The notes under the pieces are model-generated. The model saw only the letters and a program-made list of their open reading frames with translations. It was not told where the DNA came from and searched no databases. From assembly GCF_024345185.1 (NCBI RefSeq), contig NZ_BROB01000010.1, positions 1 to 64,000 on the forward strand: a DNA stretch of 64,000 bases, in the 5' to 3' direction. The position numbers and the translations under genes are program-made. This DNA is from Levilactobacillus humaensis (GTDB lineage Bacteria; Bacillota; Bacilli; Lactobacillales; Lactobacillaceae). This document shows positions 48,688 through 58,413 of this stretch, piece by piece (position 1 is the first letter of the stretch; every line of letters starts with the position of its first letter).

Positions 48688-48755
48688 AGTACTTCATAAT
48701 CTTAAAACTTCGGATATCTAAATCATGACACCTCATCACCTACTAATTTTCAATA

Positions 48756-48933
48756 GCTGGTGATGGTTCGGGACGGAGTCCTGTGTCGGTGGTGTTAGGT
48801 CGGCGATTTGCCGGCCTTACAGCACGGGACGTCTTCAAGACCCACGGACTTTGTGGGGCTTGGAGGCGAGACCGAAGACCGCCTTTTGGCTTCGGCCGTG
48901 CCCCACAGGATGGAGACCCGAGCCACCACCGGC
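48756..48933 (-). repeat. structured palindromic element, class I, copy 3
   Basis: Reverse orientation, 178 bp. Hairpins GGCCGAAG/CTTCGGTC, CCAAG-CCCAC/GTGGG-CTTGAAG and GGCCGG/CCGACC; conserved GTCCCGTGCTGTAA and AACACCACCGACACAGG. It is the copy nearest to the ABC exporter promoter. Confidence 0.85.
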
Positions 48934-49033
48934 GATCACGAAAACTTTCAGGTGAGATTACGTGCCGTTAGGCAGCTGGTCTGGTAAAGTAATAGCCGAC
49001 AGTTAGCCGGGCACCCGCCATGTTTGCAACACC

Positions 49034-49093
49034 CTGTTGAAATGTGTTGCATTCACAACAGTTCTGTTGACATTGGCGGTTGCCAACTGACAG
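49034..49093 (+). promoter_or_regulatory. candidate operators upstream of ABC exporter
   Basis: Dyad 1 (49034-49061): CTGTTG-A-AATG / CATT-CA-CAACAG. Dyad 2 (49064-49093): CTGT...TTGGC / GCCAA...ACAG, which overlaps the -35 at 49080-49085. They are good candidates for the binding sites of the divergent TetR protein. Confidence 0.45.
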
Positions 49094-49108
49094 TACAATT
49101 TTTATGAT
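49080..49108 (+). promoter_or_regulatory. ABC exporter promoter
   Basis: TTGCCA, 17 bp, TATGAT; about 90 bp before the start codon. Confidence 0.55.
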
Positions 49109-49196
49109 ATAAGACACAGTGTTGCAGTAATGACAATTTTACCAGAAAAAGCCCTGTAACACCAACACTAGTCAAATAATGAAAGGATTATTTCGA

Positions 49197-51527
49197 ATGC
49201 TGGAACTCAAACATATTAAAAAATATTACTACGTGGGGGATTCCGTCACCAAGGCACTTGATGACGTCTCCGTCGCCTTCCGTTCCCAGGAGTTCGTGGC
49301 CATTCTCGGACCTAGTGGTTCCGGGAAGACCACCATGCTGAATGGTATTGGTGGCTTAGACATCTACGACTCCGGTGATCTTGCCATCGAAGGGAAATCC
49401 ACCAAGGACTTCTCCGCTTCCGATTGGGATGCCTACCGAAACAATTCCGTCGGGTTCATCTTCCAAAGCTATAACATTATCGGTCACCTCAGTATCCTCG
49501 ATAACGTGGAAATGGGGATGACACTGAGTGGTGTACCTAACGCCGAGAAGAAGGAAAAGGCCCGCAAGGCTCTCGACCGGGTTGGCCTGACGCCTCACAT
49601 TAATAAGAAACCCAACCAACTTTCCGGGGGTCAACTTCAACGGGTCGCTATCGCGCGAGCCATTGCCAACGAACCCGAAATTCTTTTGTGTGACGAACCC
49701 ACCGGTGCCCTCGATACCGAGACCAGTGAAGAAATCATGCAACTGATCAAGGAACTTTCCGCAGAGCGCCTGGTGATCATGGTCACCCATAACCCTGACC
49801 TGGCTCACCAATATGCGGACCGGATCATCGAATTTGCCGATGGGAAGATTCAACACGACTCGAACCCTTACGACGACCATGCCGATGCCGAACAATTCAA
49901 ATTAAAAAAGACCAAGATGACCTTCTGGACGGCCTTGAAGCTATCCTTTAACAACATCCGAACCAAGAAGGGTCGGACCGCGTTAACGGCCTTCGCCTCC
50001 AGTATTGGGATCATCGGCATCGCCGTGGTCTTGGCGTTATCCAACGGTTTCCAAACACAAATCAACAAGACTCAGGCCAACACACTGGCTCAGTTCCCCG
50101 TCACCATTTCACAGACGGCGACGAGTACCACGGGAGCTCAGAACAGTAATGACAAGGTCAAGTCGTCTAACGCCAAGCAAGTCACGGCTAAGGTCAGTGA
50201 CCAAGATAAGGCAACTCATACCAACAAGCTTACCAAGGATTACTTAAACTATGTTAAAAAACTCGATCCAAAATTAAGTAAGAACGTCACTTACACCTAC
50301 TCCACTGGGATGAACCTCCTGCGGCAAGTCGATGGCAAGACCAAGACGGTCTCCTTCTCCAACGCCGACAGCAACAATAACTCCGGTGCCATGCAGGCCG
50401 CGATGTCCGCCTCAACTGGAGTCGGCGGTTCCGTTTATCCCAGTGCTAATGATGGCGGCTTAAACTTCCTGAAGAAACACTACAAGCTCGTTTCCGGAAG
50501 CTATCCTAAGAAGGCCACCGATGTCATCCTGATCGTCGATCGCGATGGGTCAACCAACATCAATGCCCTGAAGAACTTAGGGTATTCAGTGAAGGCCAAC
50601 CAAAAGTTTAGCTACAACAAGATTGTTGGCACATCGATTAAAATTGTGAACAACAATGACTACTACCAGAGCCTTCCTACTGGAAACTACGTGCCAAATA
50701 AGGCCACGAACTCCCTGTACAACAACAGTAATAACACCACGCTGAAGGTTGCCGGGATCGTGAAGGTGAAGTCCAAGTCTTCCGAAAATGTTTTGGCTTC
50801 AGGGATTGCCTACAGCGACAAGCTCACCCAAGACATTATCCAGAAGAACAAAGATTCCAAGATTGTGAAGGCCCAGAAGAAGGCCAGTGACAACGTGATG
50901 ACCGGCCAAAGCGTCGACAGCACCACGAAGAAGTCCCTGGTCAGCTACCTTGGTGGGTCCACCACGCCAGCTAGCATCCTAATCTACCCGAACACCTTCA
51001 AGAACAAGGACAAGGTTCTCTCTTACCTCGACAAGTACAACAAGGGTAAGTCCAAATCGGACAAAGTCATCTATACCGATATGGCCGGTACCGTGTCTGA
51101 CCTGACCGGTGGCCTGATGGACGCGATTACCTACGTCCTCGTTGCCTTTGCTGGTATCTCGTTGGTAACCAGTATGATTATGATTGCCATCATCACCTAC
51201 ACGTCAGTTCTCGAACGGACCAAGGAAATCGGGATTCTCAAGGCCTTAGGTGCCCGGAAGAAAGATATCACCCGCGTCTTTGATGCCGAAACATTCATTC
51301 TTGGGGTTGGTTCCGGGGTCTTAGGGGTCGTCATTGCCTGGCTCCTGACGTTCCCAATCAACGTCGTTTTGAAGAATATTACCGACCTGAGCAACGTCGC
51401 CCACCTCAACCCGGTTCACGGGATTATCCTGATTATCATCAGTACGGTTCTGACCATGTTGGGTGGCCACATTCCAGCACGGATGGCTGCGAAGAAGGAC
51501 GCCGCTACGGCCTTACGTTCTGAATAA
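49197..51527 (+). CDS. MacB-type ABC exporter, fused ATPase and permease
   Basis: 776 residues in one chain. ATPase domain about 1-225: Walker A GPSGSGKTT, signature LSGGQLQRVAIARA, Walker B LLCDEPTGALD, H-loop VTHNPD. Then a membrane helix (ALTAFASSIGIIGIAVVLAL), a 400-residue outside domain rich in Lys/Ser/Asn, and three C-terminal membrane helices with the FtsX/MacB core (VLERTKEIGILKALGARKKDI). Such proteins export antimicrobial peptides or act in envelope stress. The ATG at 49197 has AAAGGA 9 nt upstream. Likely under the TetR gene. Confidence 0.92.
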   Translation: MLELKHIKKYYYVGDSVTKALDDVSVAFRSQEFVAILGPSGSGKTTMLNGIGGLDIYDSGDLAIEGKSTKDFSASDWDAYRNNSVGFIFQSYNIIGHLSILDNVEMGMTLSGVPNAEKKEKARKALDRVGLTPHINKKPNQLSGGQLQRVAIARAIANEPEILLCDEPTGALDTETSEEIMQLIKELSAERLVIMVTHNPDLAHQYADRIIEFADGKIQHDSNPYDDHADAEQFKLKKTKMTFWTALKLSFNNIRTKKGRTALTAFASSIGIIGIAVVLALSNGFQTQINKTQANTLAQFPVTISQTATSTTGAQNSNDKVKSSNAKQVTAKVSDQDKATHTNKLTKDYLNYVKKLDPKLSKNVTYTYSTGMNLLRQVDGKTKTVSFSNADSNNNSGAMQAAMSASTGVGGSVYPSANDGGLNFLKKHYKLVSGSYPKKATDVILIVDRDGSTNINALKNLGYSVKANQKFSYNKIVGTSIKIVNNNDYYQSLPTGNYVPNKATNSLYNNSNNTTLKVAGIVKVKSKSSENVLASGIAYSDKLTQDIIQKNKDSKIVKAQKKASDNVMTGQSVDSTTKKSLVSYLGGSTTPASILIYPNTFKNKDKVLSYLDKYNKGKSKSDKVIYTDMAGTVSDLTGGLMDAITYVLVAFAGISLVTSMIMIAIITYTSVLERTKEIGILKALGARKKDITRVFDAETFILGVGSGVLGVVIAWLLTFPINVVLKNITDLSNVAHLNPVHGIILIIISTVLTMLGGHIPARMAAKKDAATALRSE

Positions 51528-51545
51528 TCTCTAAACTAGAATTTC

Positions 51546-51584
51546 TAAAGGGACTGCTAACCTGTGAGTTAGTAGTCCCTTTTG
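51546..51584 (+). terminator. terminator after ABC exporter
   Basis: AAGGGACT-CTAAC / GTTAG-AGTCCCTT stem followed by TTTTG. Confidence 0.88.
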
Positions 51585-51595
51585 TTTTGGAGATC

Positions 51596-51782
51596 GGCAA
51601 CCGTGGTGGTACTGGACGCCTTACCGGCCGGCAGCTAGGGGCTGGAACGGTGCGAACACAACTTGAAGCCTCGAAGCCCACGAGTCTTCAAGCTTGGTTT
51701 TCTCCTAAGCCAGTGAGAAGCTCACTCACTGACTAAGGAGAACGACGCGCCTGAGCCCCTATCTGCCGACCTCACGGCTTAG
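51596..51782 (+). repeat. structured palindromic element, class II, copy 1
   Basis: 187 bp, about 91 percent identical to 55297-55483 by my hand count. A closing stem (GGCAG-TAGGGGCT / AGCCCCTA-CTGCC) encloses hairpin CTTGAAG-CCTCG / CGAG-TCTTCAAG and a long stem GTTTTCTCCTAAG-CAGTGAG / CTCACTGACTAAGGAGAAC. Non-coding. The strand given is arbitrary but the same for both copies. Confidence 0.85.
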
Positions 51783-51994
51783 GTGGAAGCACCGAAGCAA
51801 CTTCTATCGACACCATTGAAACGAGTAGGATAGTCCTGTTTAAACATTTGGAACCACTGTTCTCCTTCCCCACTAACGATGATTTCGACAATCACTAGAC
51901 ACTGAGACACTCGAATATACTGGACAACCTCAATTAGAACGCCGCCAAGCTCTGAATAATTAAGAAACGCAACTTCGTTATTGTCGAGTACTAA

Positions 51995-52182
51995 CCTAGC
52001 CGGAGGAGGCCAGGGATGGAGCCGGCCGTGGCGGTGGTGTTAGCCGAGTGCTTTTCTCGGCCTTACACCACGGGCGGCTTTGAAGACTCGCGCCTCTGGC
52101 GGGGCTTCAAACCGAGCGAGAAGCCCACAGGGCTGAAGCGTCCCCACAGCAGGCGGAATCCCTGGCAGCCGCAGGCGGCCAA
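51995..52182 (-). repeat. structured palindromic element, class I-prime, copy 1
   Basis: 188 bp. Ends GCCGGAGGAGGCCAGGGAT / ATCCCTGGCAGCC...GGCGGC pair. It shares the class I core in the reverse sense (GGTGGTGTTAG-hairpin-CCTTACACCACGGG) and the CCCCACAG part, but the outer arms differ. Follows the class II element by 212 bp. Confidence 0.8.
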
Positions 52183-52195
52183 TCTAATTCAATCC

Positions 52196-52237
52196 ATAAA
52201 AAAACTCGCAGTCCAAAATGGATTGCGAGTTTTGAAT
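52196..52237 (-). terminator. terminator after alsD
   Basis: AAACTCGCA-TCC / GGA-TGCGAGTTT stem followed by TTTTT on the minus strand. Confidence 0.9.
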
Positions 52238-52246
52238 TCTAAGTCA

Positions 52247-52963
52247 TTAACCCTCGGCCTGATGCAGATCGCCCATGATGTCATCTTGTGAGAAATCATG
52301 TTGTTGGTAATCAGTATCACCGACGGGTAAGTGTTGTTCCAGGGTGTCGAAGATCTGAATCTGAACCTCTCCAGTCACGCGACCGCAACCCAGGAGGTGA
52401 CCCCCAAAGGTATGGTCGTCATCCAAGAAGTGGTCGTGATAGCCCCCGACCGCAACGCCGTCAAATATCTGTGGGGAGTAGTATCCCAACAAGGTCCCCT
52501 TCACCGTGTCGCGAGTGAAGATACTCTGGTTCTCAGCGGTTTCAGCCAAGGACTTGAATGGTCGACTGGATTTGGCTACCGCGCGGGTTTTCACATCCGT
52601 AAAGGTCCCGGTCACCATGATCGAGAAAAATGTATTCGCGCCGTGAGTCAGGGCCAAGACTTGGTCATGGACCTCTTCACGCGTGGCATTTTCCACCGTG
52701 AGTAATGGCCGATAGTCGGCGAAGTGACTGTTGGCAAATGGCAACGTAAAGTCGTCACCAACGACCGTCACTTTCCCCGCGCTGTTAACCTGGTAAGGCT
52801 TGCCGTCTAAGATAATCAGCTCACCATCCAGGCCTTCACCCGTCCCAATTCCGGTATCCCCGTGGGCCAATAGGGTCCGCATTGGCAAGGTTCCCGTCAA
52901 TAATCCTGGCACCAATAAGGCCAGCGTTCCGTGTTGATATAAGGTTGTTGTCTTCATCGTCAT
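52247..52963 (-). CDS. alsD: alpha-acetolactate decarboxylase
   Basis: Converts acetolactate to acetoin, second step of the pyruvate-to-acetoin route that disposes of excess pyruvate without acid. Seen: FQHGTL-like opening LYQHGTLALL, TGIGTGEGLDGE, and the zinc-site segment VGGYHDHFLDDDHTFGGHLL. 238 residues, normal. It follows alsS by 9 bp, so the two form an operon ended by a terminator. Confidence 0.96.
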   Translation of the reverse strand: MTMKTTTLYQHGTLALLVPGLLTGTLPMRTLLAHGDTGIGTGEGLDGELIILDGKPYQVNSAGKVTVVGDDFTLPFANSHFADYRPLLTVENATREEVHDQVLALTHGANTFFSIMVTGTFTDVKTRAVAKSSRPFKSLAETAENQSIFTRDTVKGTLLGYYSPQIFDGVAVGGYHDHFLDDDHTFGGHLLGCGRVTGEVQIQIFDTLEQHLPVGDTDYQQHDFSQDDIMGDLHQAEG

Positions 52964-52972
52964 GACTTCCTT

Positions 52973-54655
52973 TTAGCTTAAGACATCTTCGAGTAACAAG
53001 GACTTTAATTGTAAATTGTCGCGGTAATCCACGGGGATTTCCACCACGACTGGGCCATTGGCGGCCGTCGTAAAGGCTTCACTCAGGGTGCTTGCCAGAT
53101 CGGCGGCGTGATCCACGCGCAACCCAGTAGCGCCAAAGCTTTCGGCATACTTCACGTAGTCCACGGGACCAAAGCTAACCGCGGCATCATGACCGTATTT
53201 GGCAATTTCTTGGAACCGGACCATGTCATAGTAACCGTCAGTCCAAATGATCTGCACAATCGGCAAGTTCAACCGCACAGCCGTCTCGAGTTCCTGGCTG
53301 GAGAACAGGAAACCACCGTCACCGGCAACCGAAACAATCGGCTGGCCGGGTCGTTCGAGTGCGGCCGCAATCGCCCATGGAAAAGCGACGCCCAACGTTT
53401 GCATCCCGTTACTGAATAGCAGGTGCCGAGGTTGGTAGCTCCGGAAGTAACGCGCCATCCAAATGTAGAAACTCCCGACGTCTACCGTCACGGTTGTCTC
53501 GTCATTCACTTGAGCCTGTAAGGCCTGGATGATCGCTAATGGGTGAATCCCATGGTCGTCATCTGGTGTTGGGGCTTCCGCCTGGGCAGCTAATTTGTCA
53601 CCCAAATCGGTCAATTTTGCTTGAACCTCACTGGATAAGGCCCAGTCGCTTGGCAAGGCCTGACCCAACGCATGCAGGGTCTTGGCAATGTCGGCGTGAA
53701 TCACTAATCCTGGTTGGTAATCGGTGGTAATTTCTGGGGCAACGCTATCGAGACTGACCACTTCGCCCGTCCGATCGGCATTCCAGATCCGCGCTTCGTA
53801 TTCCACGGGATCGTAGCCCACCGTGATCACCAGGTCACTTTCCTTTAGAAGGTTATCCCCGATTTGGTTTCTGAAGAGACCCACGCGCCCAAAGTAGTTG
53901 CGAACCAGGTCACGAGAAACAACACCGGCCCCCTGGAACGTTTCAACCACTGGGATCTCGGCGTGACCTAACAACTCGCGAATCGCGGTCGTCACGTCAC
54001 TGGCTGAGGCCCGCATACCGGCTAAAATCACTGGTAATTTGGCATGCGTCATCTTGTCAACCAGCGCACTGATCGTTGCGGGATCGGCAACCCCCTGGTC
54101 AATAGTTGGTACGGCCTTAATTTCTGGGCGGTCAACCTCACCGTTTAACACGTTTTGTGGTAAGGAGATGAACGTTGCCCCCGCCTTAGGTGCTCGCGCC
54201 GTTTGATAGGCGTTGGCAAAGGCTTCGGAGAGGCTGTTAGCGTTCTGAACTTCGACACTGGACTTGGTGGCCGAACTCAGGAGTTCCTTACTAGGAATAC
54301 TCTGGTGCGTCAGACGGCCAATGTCGTCTTGGGGAACCTGTCCACCCAGGGCAACGACGGGATCGCCTTCCGCGGTCGCCGTAATCAAACTAGTGGTCAA
54401 GTTGGAAACCCCAGGACCCGAGGTGGTTGCCACCACACCAGGTTCCCCGGTGATCCGACCAATCCCGGACGCAATCAAGGCGGCATTCTGTTCGTGCCGA
54501 GTCACAATGACCTTTGGTGCTCGTGGGTCCTTGCTGTACGCCAGGCCTTCGAAGAGTTGGTCAACCTTCGCGCCCGGAATACCGAACACGTACTTGATAC
54601 CCTGATTAATCATGCTTTGAATTAACGCTTGTGCGCCAGTCTTGGTTTTTGTCAT
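52973..54655 (-). CDS. alsS: catabolic acetolactate synthase AlsS
   Basis: TPP enzyme that condenses two pyruvates to acetolactate. Seen: the N-terminal GIPGAKVDQLFEGL with the catalytic Glu in VTRHEQNAA, the GPGVSNL segment, and the TPP motif GDGGFLFSSQELETAVRLN. About 560 residues; no FAD-type extension, in keeping with the catabolic type. The ATG at 54653-54655 has GGGGGA upstream; the frame 7 codons longer overlaps that site. Operon with alsD, divergent from the MarR gene. Confidence 0.96.
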   Translation of the reverse strand: MTKTKTGAQALIQSMINQGIKYVFGIPGAKVDQLFEGLAYSKDPRAPKVIVTRHEQNAALIASGIGRITGEPGVVATTSGPGVSNLTTSLITATAEGDPVVALGGQVPQDDIGRLTHQSIPSKELLSSATKSSVEVQNANSLSEAFANAYQTARAPKAGATFISLPQNVLNGEVDRPEIKAVPTIDQGVADPATISALVDKMTHAKLPVILAGMRASASDVTTAIRELLGHAEIPVVETFQGAGVVSRDLVRNYFGRVGLFRNQIGDNLLKESDLVITVGYDPVEYEARIWNADRTGEVVSLDSVAPEITTDYQPGLVIHADIAKTLHALGQALPSDWALSSEVQAKLTDLGDKLAAQAEAPTPDDDHGIHPLAIIQALQAQVNDETTVTVDVGSFYIWMARYFRSYQPRHLLFSNGMQTLGVAFPWAIAAALERPGQPIVSVAGDGGFLFSSQELETAVRLNLPIVQIIWTDGYYDMVRFQEIAKYGHDAAVSFGPVDYVKYAESFGATGLRVDHAADLASTLSEAFTTAANGPVVVEIPVDYRDNLQLKSLLLEDVLS

Positions 54656-54692
54656 CGGTGGGTCCCCCGTTTTCATTTTTTAGTTTAATTGT

Positions 54693-54744
54693 GTTGACAA
54701 GTCAACTTAGAATCATCATAATAGCCTTAAGTTGTTTTGTCAAC
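54693..54744. promoter_or_regulatory. overlapping divergent promoters and paired operators, alsS/marR
   Basis: Minus: TTGACA (54738-54743), 17 bp, TATGAT (54715-54720) for alsS. Plus: TTGACA (54694-54699), 17 bp, CATAAT (54717-54722) for the MarR gene. The -10 boxes overlap. Each -35 is inside a dyad: GTTGAC-AA-GTCAAC (54693-54706) and GTTGTTTTGTCAAC (54731-54744). Confidence 0.75.
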
Positions 54745-54778
54745 ATAGAACCTTTTTCACAACAGAAAGGAGTGCGCC

Positions 54779-55216
54779 ATGATCGATTTAGGTTATCTGG
54801 CTCAGGATATTTCTATCCTCCACCGTAAATATTACAAGGACACCAGCCCGATATTTAAGGACTTGGGGCTGAATCCAACGGCCGCCTGTGTCCTACTGAC
54901 GGTCCACGAGCACCCGGCCATCAATCAAAGCCAAGTTGCCAAGACGCTGGTCATTGATAAAGGCCTCACCACCCGTGAGGTCAACAAGATTCAGGGTCTC
55001 GGCTACCTGACCAAGACTGCCGGGAGTGGCAAAACGCAACTCCTCAGCCTCACCCCGGATGGTGAAGCCGTCGTGGCCCAGGTTCAAGACATTCGTCGTA
55101 GCTGGTGGCAAGCCCGCTTCGACCAAACGGGCATCGATGCCAACAGCCCGTTGATCCCCGCGATCCAAGCCGCGGTGACCAACATCATCGACGATCCCAA
55201 CGTTCCAGCAAAATAG
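54779..55216 (+). CDS. MarR-family regulator
   Basis: 145 residues with a winged helix (INQSQVAKTLVIDKGLTTREVNKIQGLGYL, then the TPDGE wing LLSLTPDGEAVVAQV). ATG 6 nt after AAAGGAG. Divergent from alsS; the 100-bp gap holds two dyads over the two -35 boxes. It likely represses both genes, possibly in response to an acid or a pathway metabolite; the effector is not shown by sequence. Confidence 0.9.
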   Translation: MIDLGYLAQDISILHRKYYKDTSPIFKDLGLNPTAACVLLTVHEHPAINQSQVAKTLVIDKGLTTREVNKIQGLGYLTKTAGSGKTQLLSLTPDGEAVVAQVQDIRRSWWQARFDQTGIDANSPLIPAIQAAVTNIIDDPNVPAK

Positions 55217-55222
55217 AAGATT

Positions 55223-55272
55223 AACGCCTGTCGCCATTCCTTTTTGGGAGTGCGGACAGGCGTTTTATTTTA
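55223..55272 (+). terminator. terminator after marR gene
   Basis: AACGCCTGTC / GACAGGCGTT stem, long loop, then TTTATTTT. Confidence 0.85.
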
Positions 55273-55296
55273 CTTGTATAAATGTGTCCACTAACA

Positions 55297-55483
55297 GGCA
55301 ACCATGGTGGTACGATTCGCCTTACCGGCCGGCAGTTCGGGGCTGGAACGGTGCGAACACAACTTGAAGCCTCGAAATCCCCGAGTCTTCAAGCTTGGTT
55401 TTCTCCTAAGCCAGCGAGAAAAACACTCACTGACTAAGGAGAACGACGCGCCTGAGCCCCGAACTGCCGGCCTCACGGCTTAG
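55297..55483 (+). repeat. structured palindromic element, class II, copy 2
   Basis: 187 bp, same orientation and layout as 51596-51782. The closing stem is CAGTTCGGGGCT / AGCCCCGAACTG here and CAG-TAGGGGCT / AGCCCCTA-CTG there, so the change is paired. Confidence 0.85.
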
Positions 55484-55639
55484 TATAGTAACATTATGGC
55501 AACAATTATCGATACCAACGCAGTTAAGTCAGATTGAAGTTACCTCGGATCATTTCAACTCAAACAACTTGAAACATCACTTCAGAGCAGCTGATAGTAG
55601 CCTGTCCGACGTATCTAAGAATCAAATTGTTAGATACTA

Positions 55640-55688
55640 AAAACGGGTAAGCACCACTTGGCCTCAGCCAGGTGATACTTACCCGTTC
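55640..55688 (-). terminator. terminator, probably for pyrG
   Basis: ACGGGTAAG..CACCTGG / CCA..GGTG.CTTACCCGT hairpin followed by TTTTT on the minus strand. It lies beyond the class I-prime element, so the pyrG transcript would include that element. Confidence 0.75.
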
Positions 55689-55730
55689 AGTACTTCAATT
55701 CAGTTATCTTTAGTTATGGTAAAGCACAGT

Positions 55731-55923
55731 CCTAGCCGGAGGAGGCCAGGGATGGAGCCGGCCGTGGTGGTGATGTTAGACCGAGTGCTTTTCTCGGCCT
55801 TACATCACGGGCGACTTTGAAGACCCGCGCCCCTGGCGGGGCTTCAAATCGAGCGAGAAGCCCGGGTCTCAGGCTGAAGCGTCCCCACAGCAGGCGGAAT
55901 CCCTGGCAGCCGCAGGCGGCCAA
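55731..55923 (-). repeat. structured palindromic element, class I-prime, copy 2
   Basis: 193 bp, very close to 51995-52182, with GCCGGAGGAGGCCAGGGATGG and the paired right end. Starts 247 bp after the class II copy; it lies just downstream of the pyrG stop and before its terminator. Confidence 0.85.
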
Positions 55924-55942
55924 CTTGAACTAACCTAGAAAA

Positions 55943-57586
<1,644 letters not shown>

Positions 57587-57590
57587 CTAT

Positions 57591-57622
57591 AAAAAAACTC
57601 CCTATTCATTCGGAATAGGGAG
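57591..57622 (-). terminator. pyrG leader attenuator hairpin
   Basis: 10-bp perfect stem CTCCCTATTC / GAATAGGGAG and TTTTTTT on the minus strand, inside the pyrG leader. The 5' arm CUCCCU can pair with added G residues at the transcript's 5' end. Confidence 0.9.
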
Positions 57623-57663
57623 CTACTTCACCGTTCAGTTGTCCTCACTACAAGTAGCAAGGA

Positions 57664-57703
57664 GCCCAAAAAACATACTAACTGTTTTTCGACTGTAGGT
57701 CAA
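57664..57703 (-). promoter_or_regulatory. pyrG promoter with GGGC start site
   Basis: Minus-strand TTGACC (57698-57703), 17 bp, TAGTAT (57675-57680), then 7 nt to GGGCTCC (start about 57667). It matches the Bacillus pyrG promoter and start. Confidence 0.85.
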
Positions 57704-57718
57704 GCAAACATTTTCAAT

Positions 57719-58369
57719 TTACTTTTGATCGCTGTCTTCTTCGTCATCGTCGGCTTCATCATCGTCATCAGAGAAGTCGAGATTGTCGGTGTCATCGTCG
57801 TCCGGGGCTTCCATCTGAGAAAGCTGGTCTTCGATACCATCTGGGATGTCTTCCGAAGCATCTTCTTCGTCATCGTCATCGATGCCTAAGCCGGTCTGTA
57901 ACTTGCCCAGGTCTGGCGTTGAACCGGTTGAATCGTCATCATCGTCGTCATCACTGGCGTACGAGGTGTCGTCATCTTCTGGATCATCGTCATCGTAATC
58001 GATTACGTCGTCGTCATCGGTCGTGTCAGCGAGGAAGGCGTTAACCTTCTTACGCTTCTTACGCTTAGGTTGATCTTCATCTTCCTCAGCGTGAACCGTC
58101 GCTTCATCGATGGATTCAAACGGATACCAAGTTCGCAGTCCCCAGAGGTTATCACCCAGAGAAATGAAACTACCATCGACATTTAAATCCGTATAGAATT
58201 GGGACAGCCGGTTACGAACTTCTGCGTCACTGTCGCCCAAATAGGCTTGCACGGCGTTTGCTAAGTCGGCAAATGCCATCACGTCACCGTGTTGAGACAA
58301 AATGGCGTGAGCAACTTCGATCATTGATAATTCCTTTTTATTCTGGCCCTCAAAGACTTTTAATTCCAA
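57719..58369 (-). CDS. rpoE: RNA polymerase delta subunit
   Basis: RNA polymerase accessory protein that raises recycling and specificity. The N-terminal HARE-HTH domain (LKVFEGQNKKELSMIEVAHAIL) is followed by a long disordered tail made almost only of Asp/Glu with one Lys/Arg patch (PKRKKRKKV). 216 residues. The start is TTG at 58367-58369, with AAAGGA upstream. The frame is open for seven more codons upstream, without support. It precedes pyrG, the conserved rpoE-pyrG order. Confidence 0.95.
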   Translation of the reverse strand: MELKVFEGQNKKELSMIEVAHAILSQHGDVMAFADLANAVQAYLGDSDAEVRNRLSQFYTDLNVDGSFISLGDNLWGLRTWYPFESIDEATVHAEEDEDQPKRKKRKKVNAFLADTTDDDDVIDYDDDDPEDDDTSYASDDDDDDDSTGSTPDLGKLQTGLGIDDDDEEDASEDIPDGIEDQLSQMEAPDDDDTDNLDFSDDDDEADDDEEDSDQK

Positions 58370-58413
58370 ACTGGTGCACGTCCTTTCCACAGTCTACGAA
58401 ATATGATACTCGT

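Noticed and set aside
48783-48971. Short open frames inside the palindromic elements (for example 48783-48971, 52016-52291, 58939-59232)
   Set aside because: They arise from the GC-rich palindromes, lack ribosome sites and change frame between copies.
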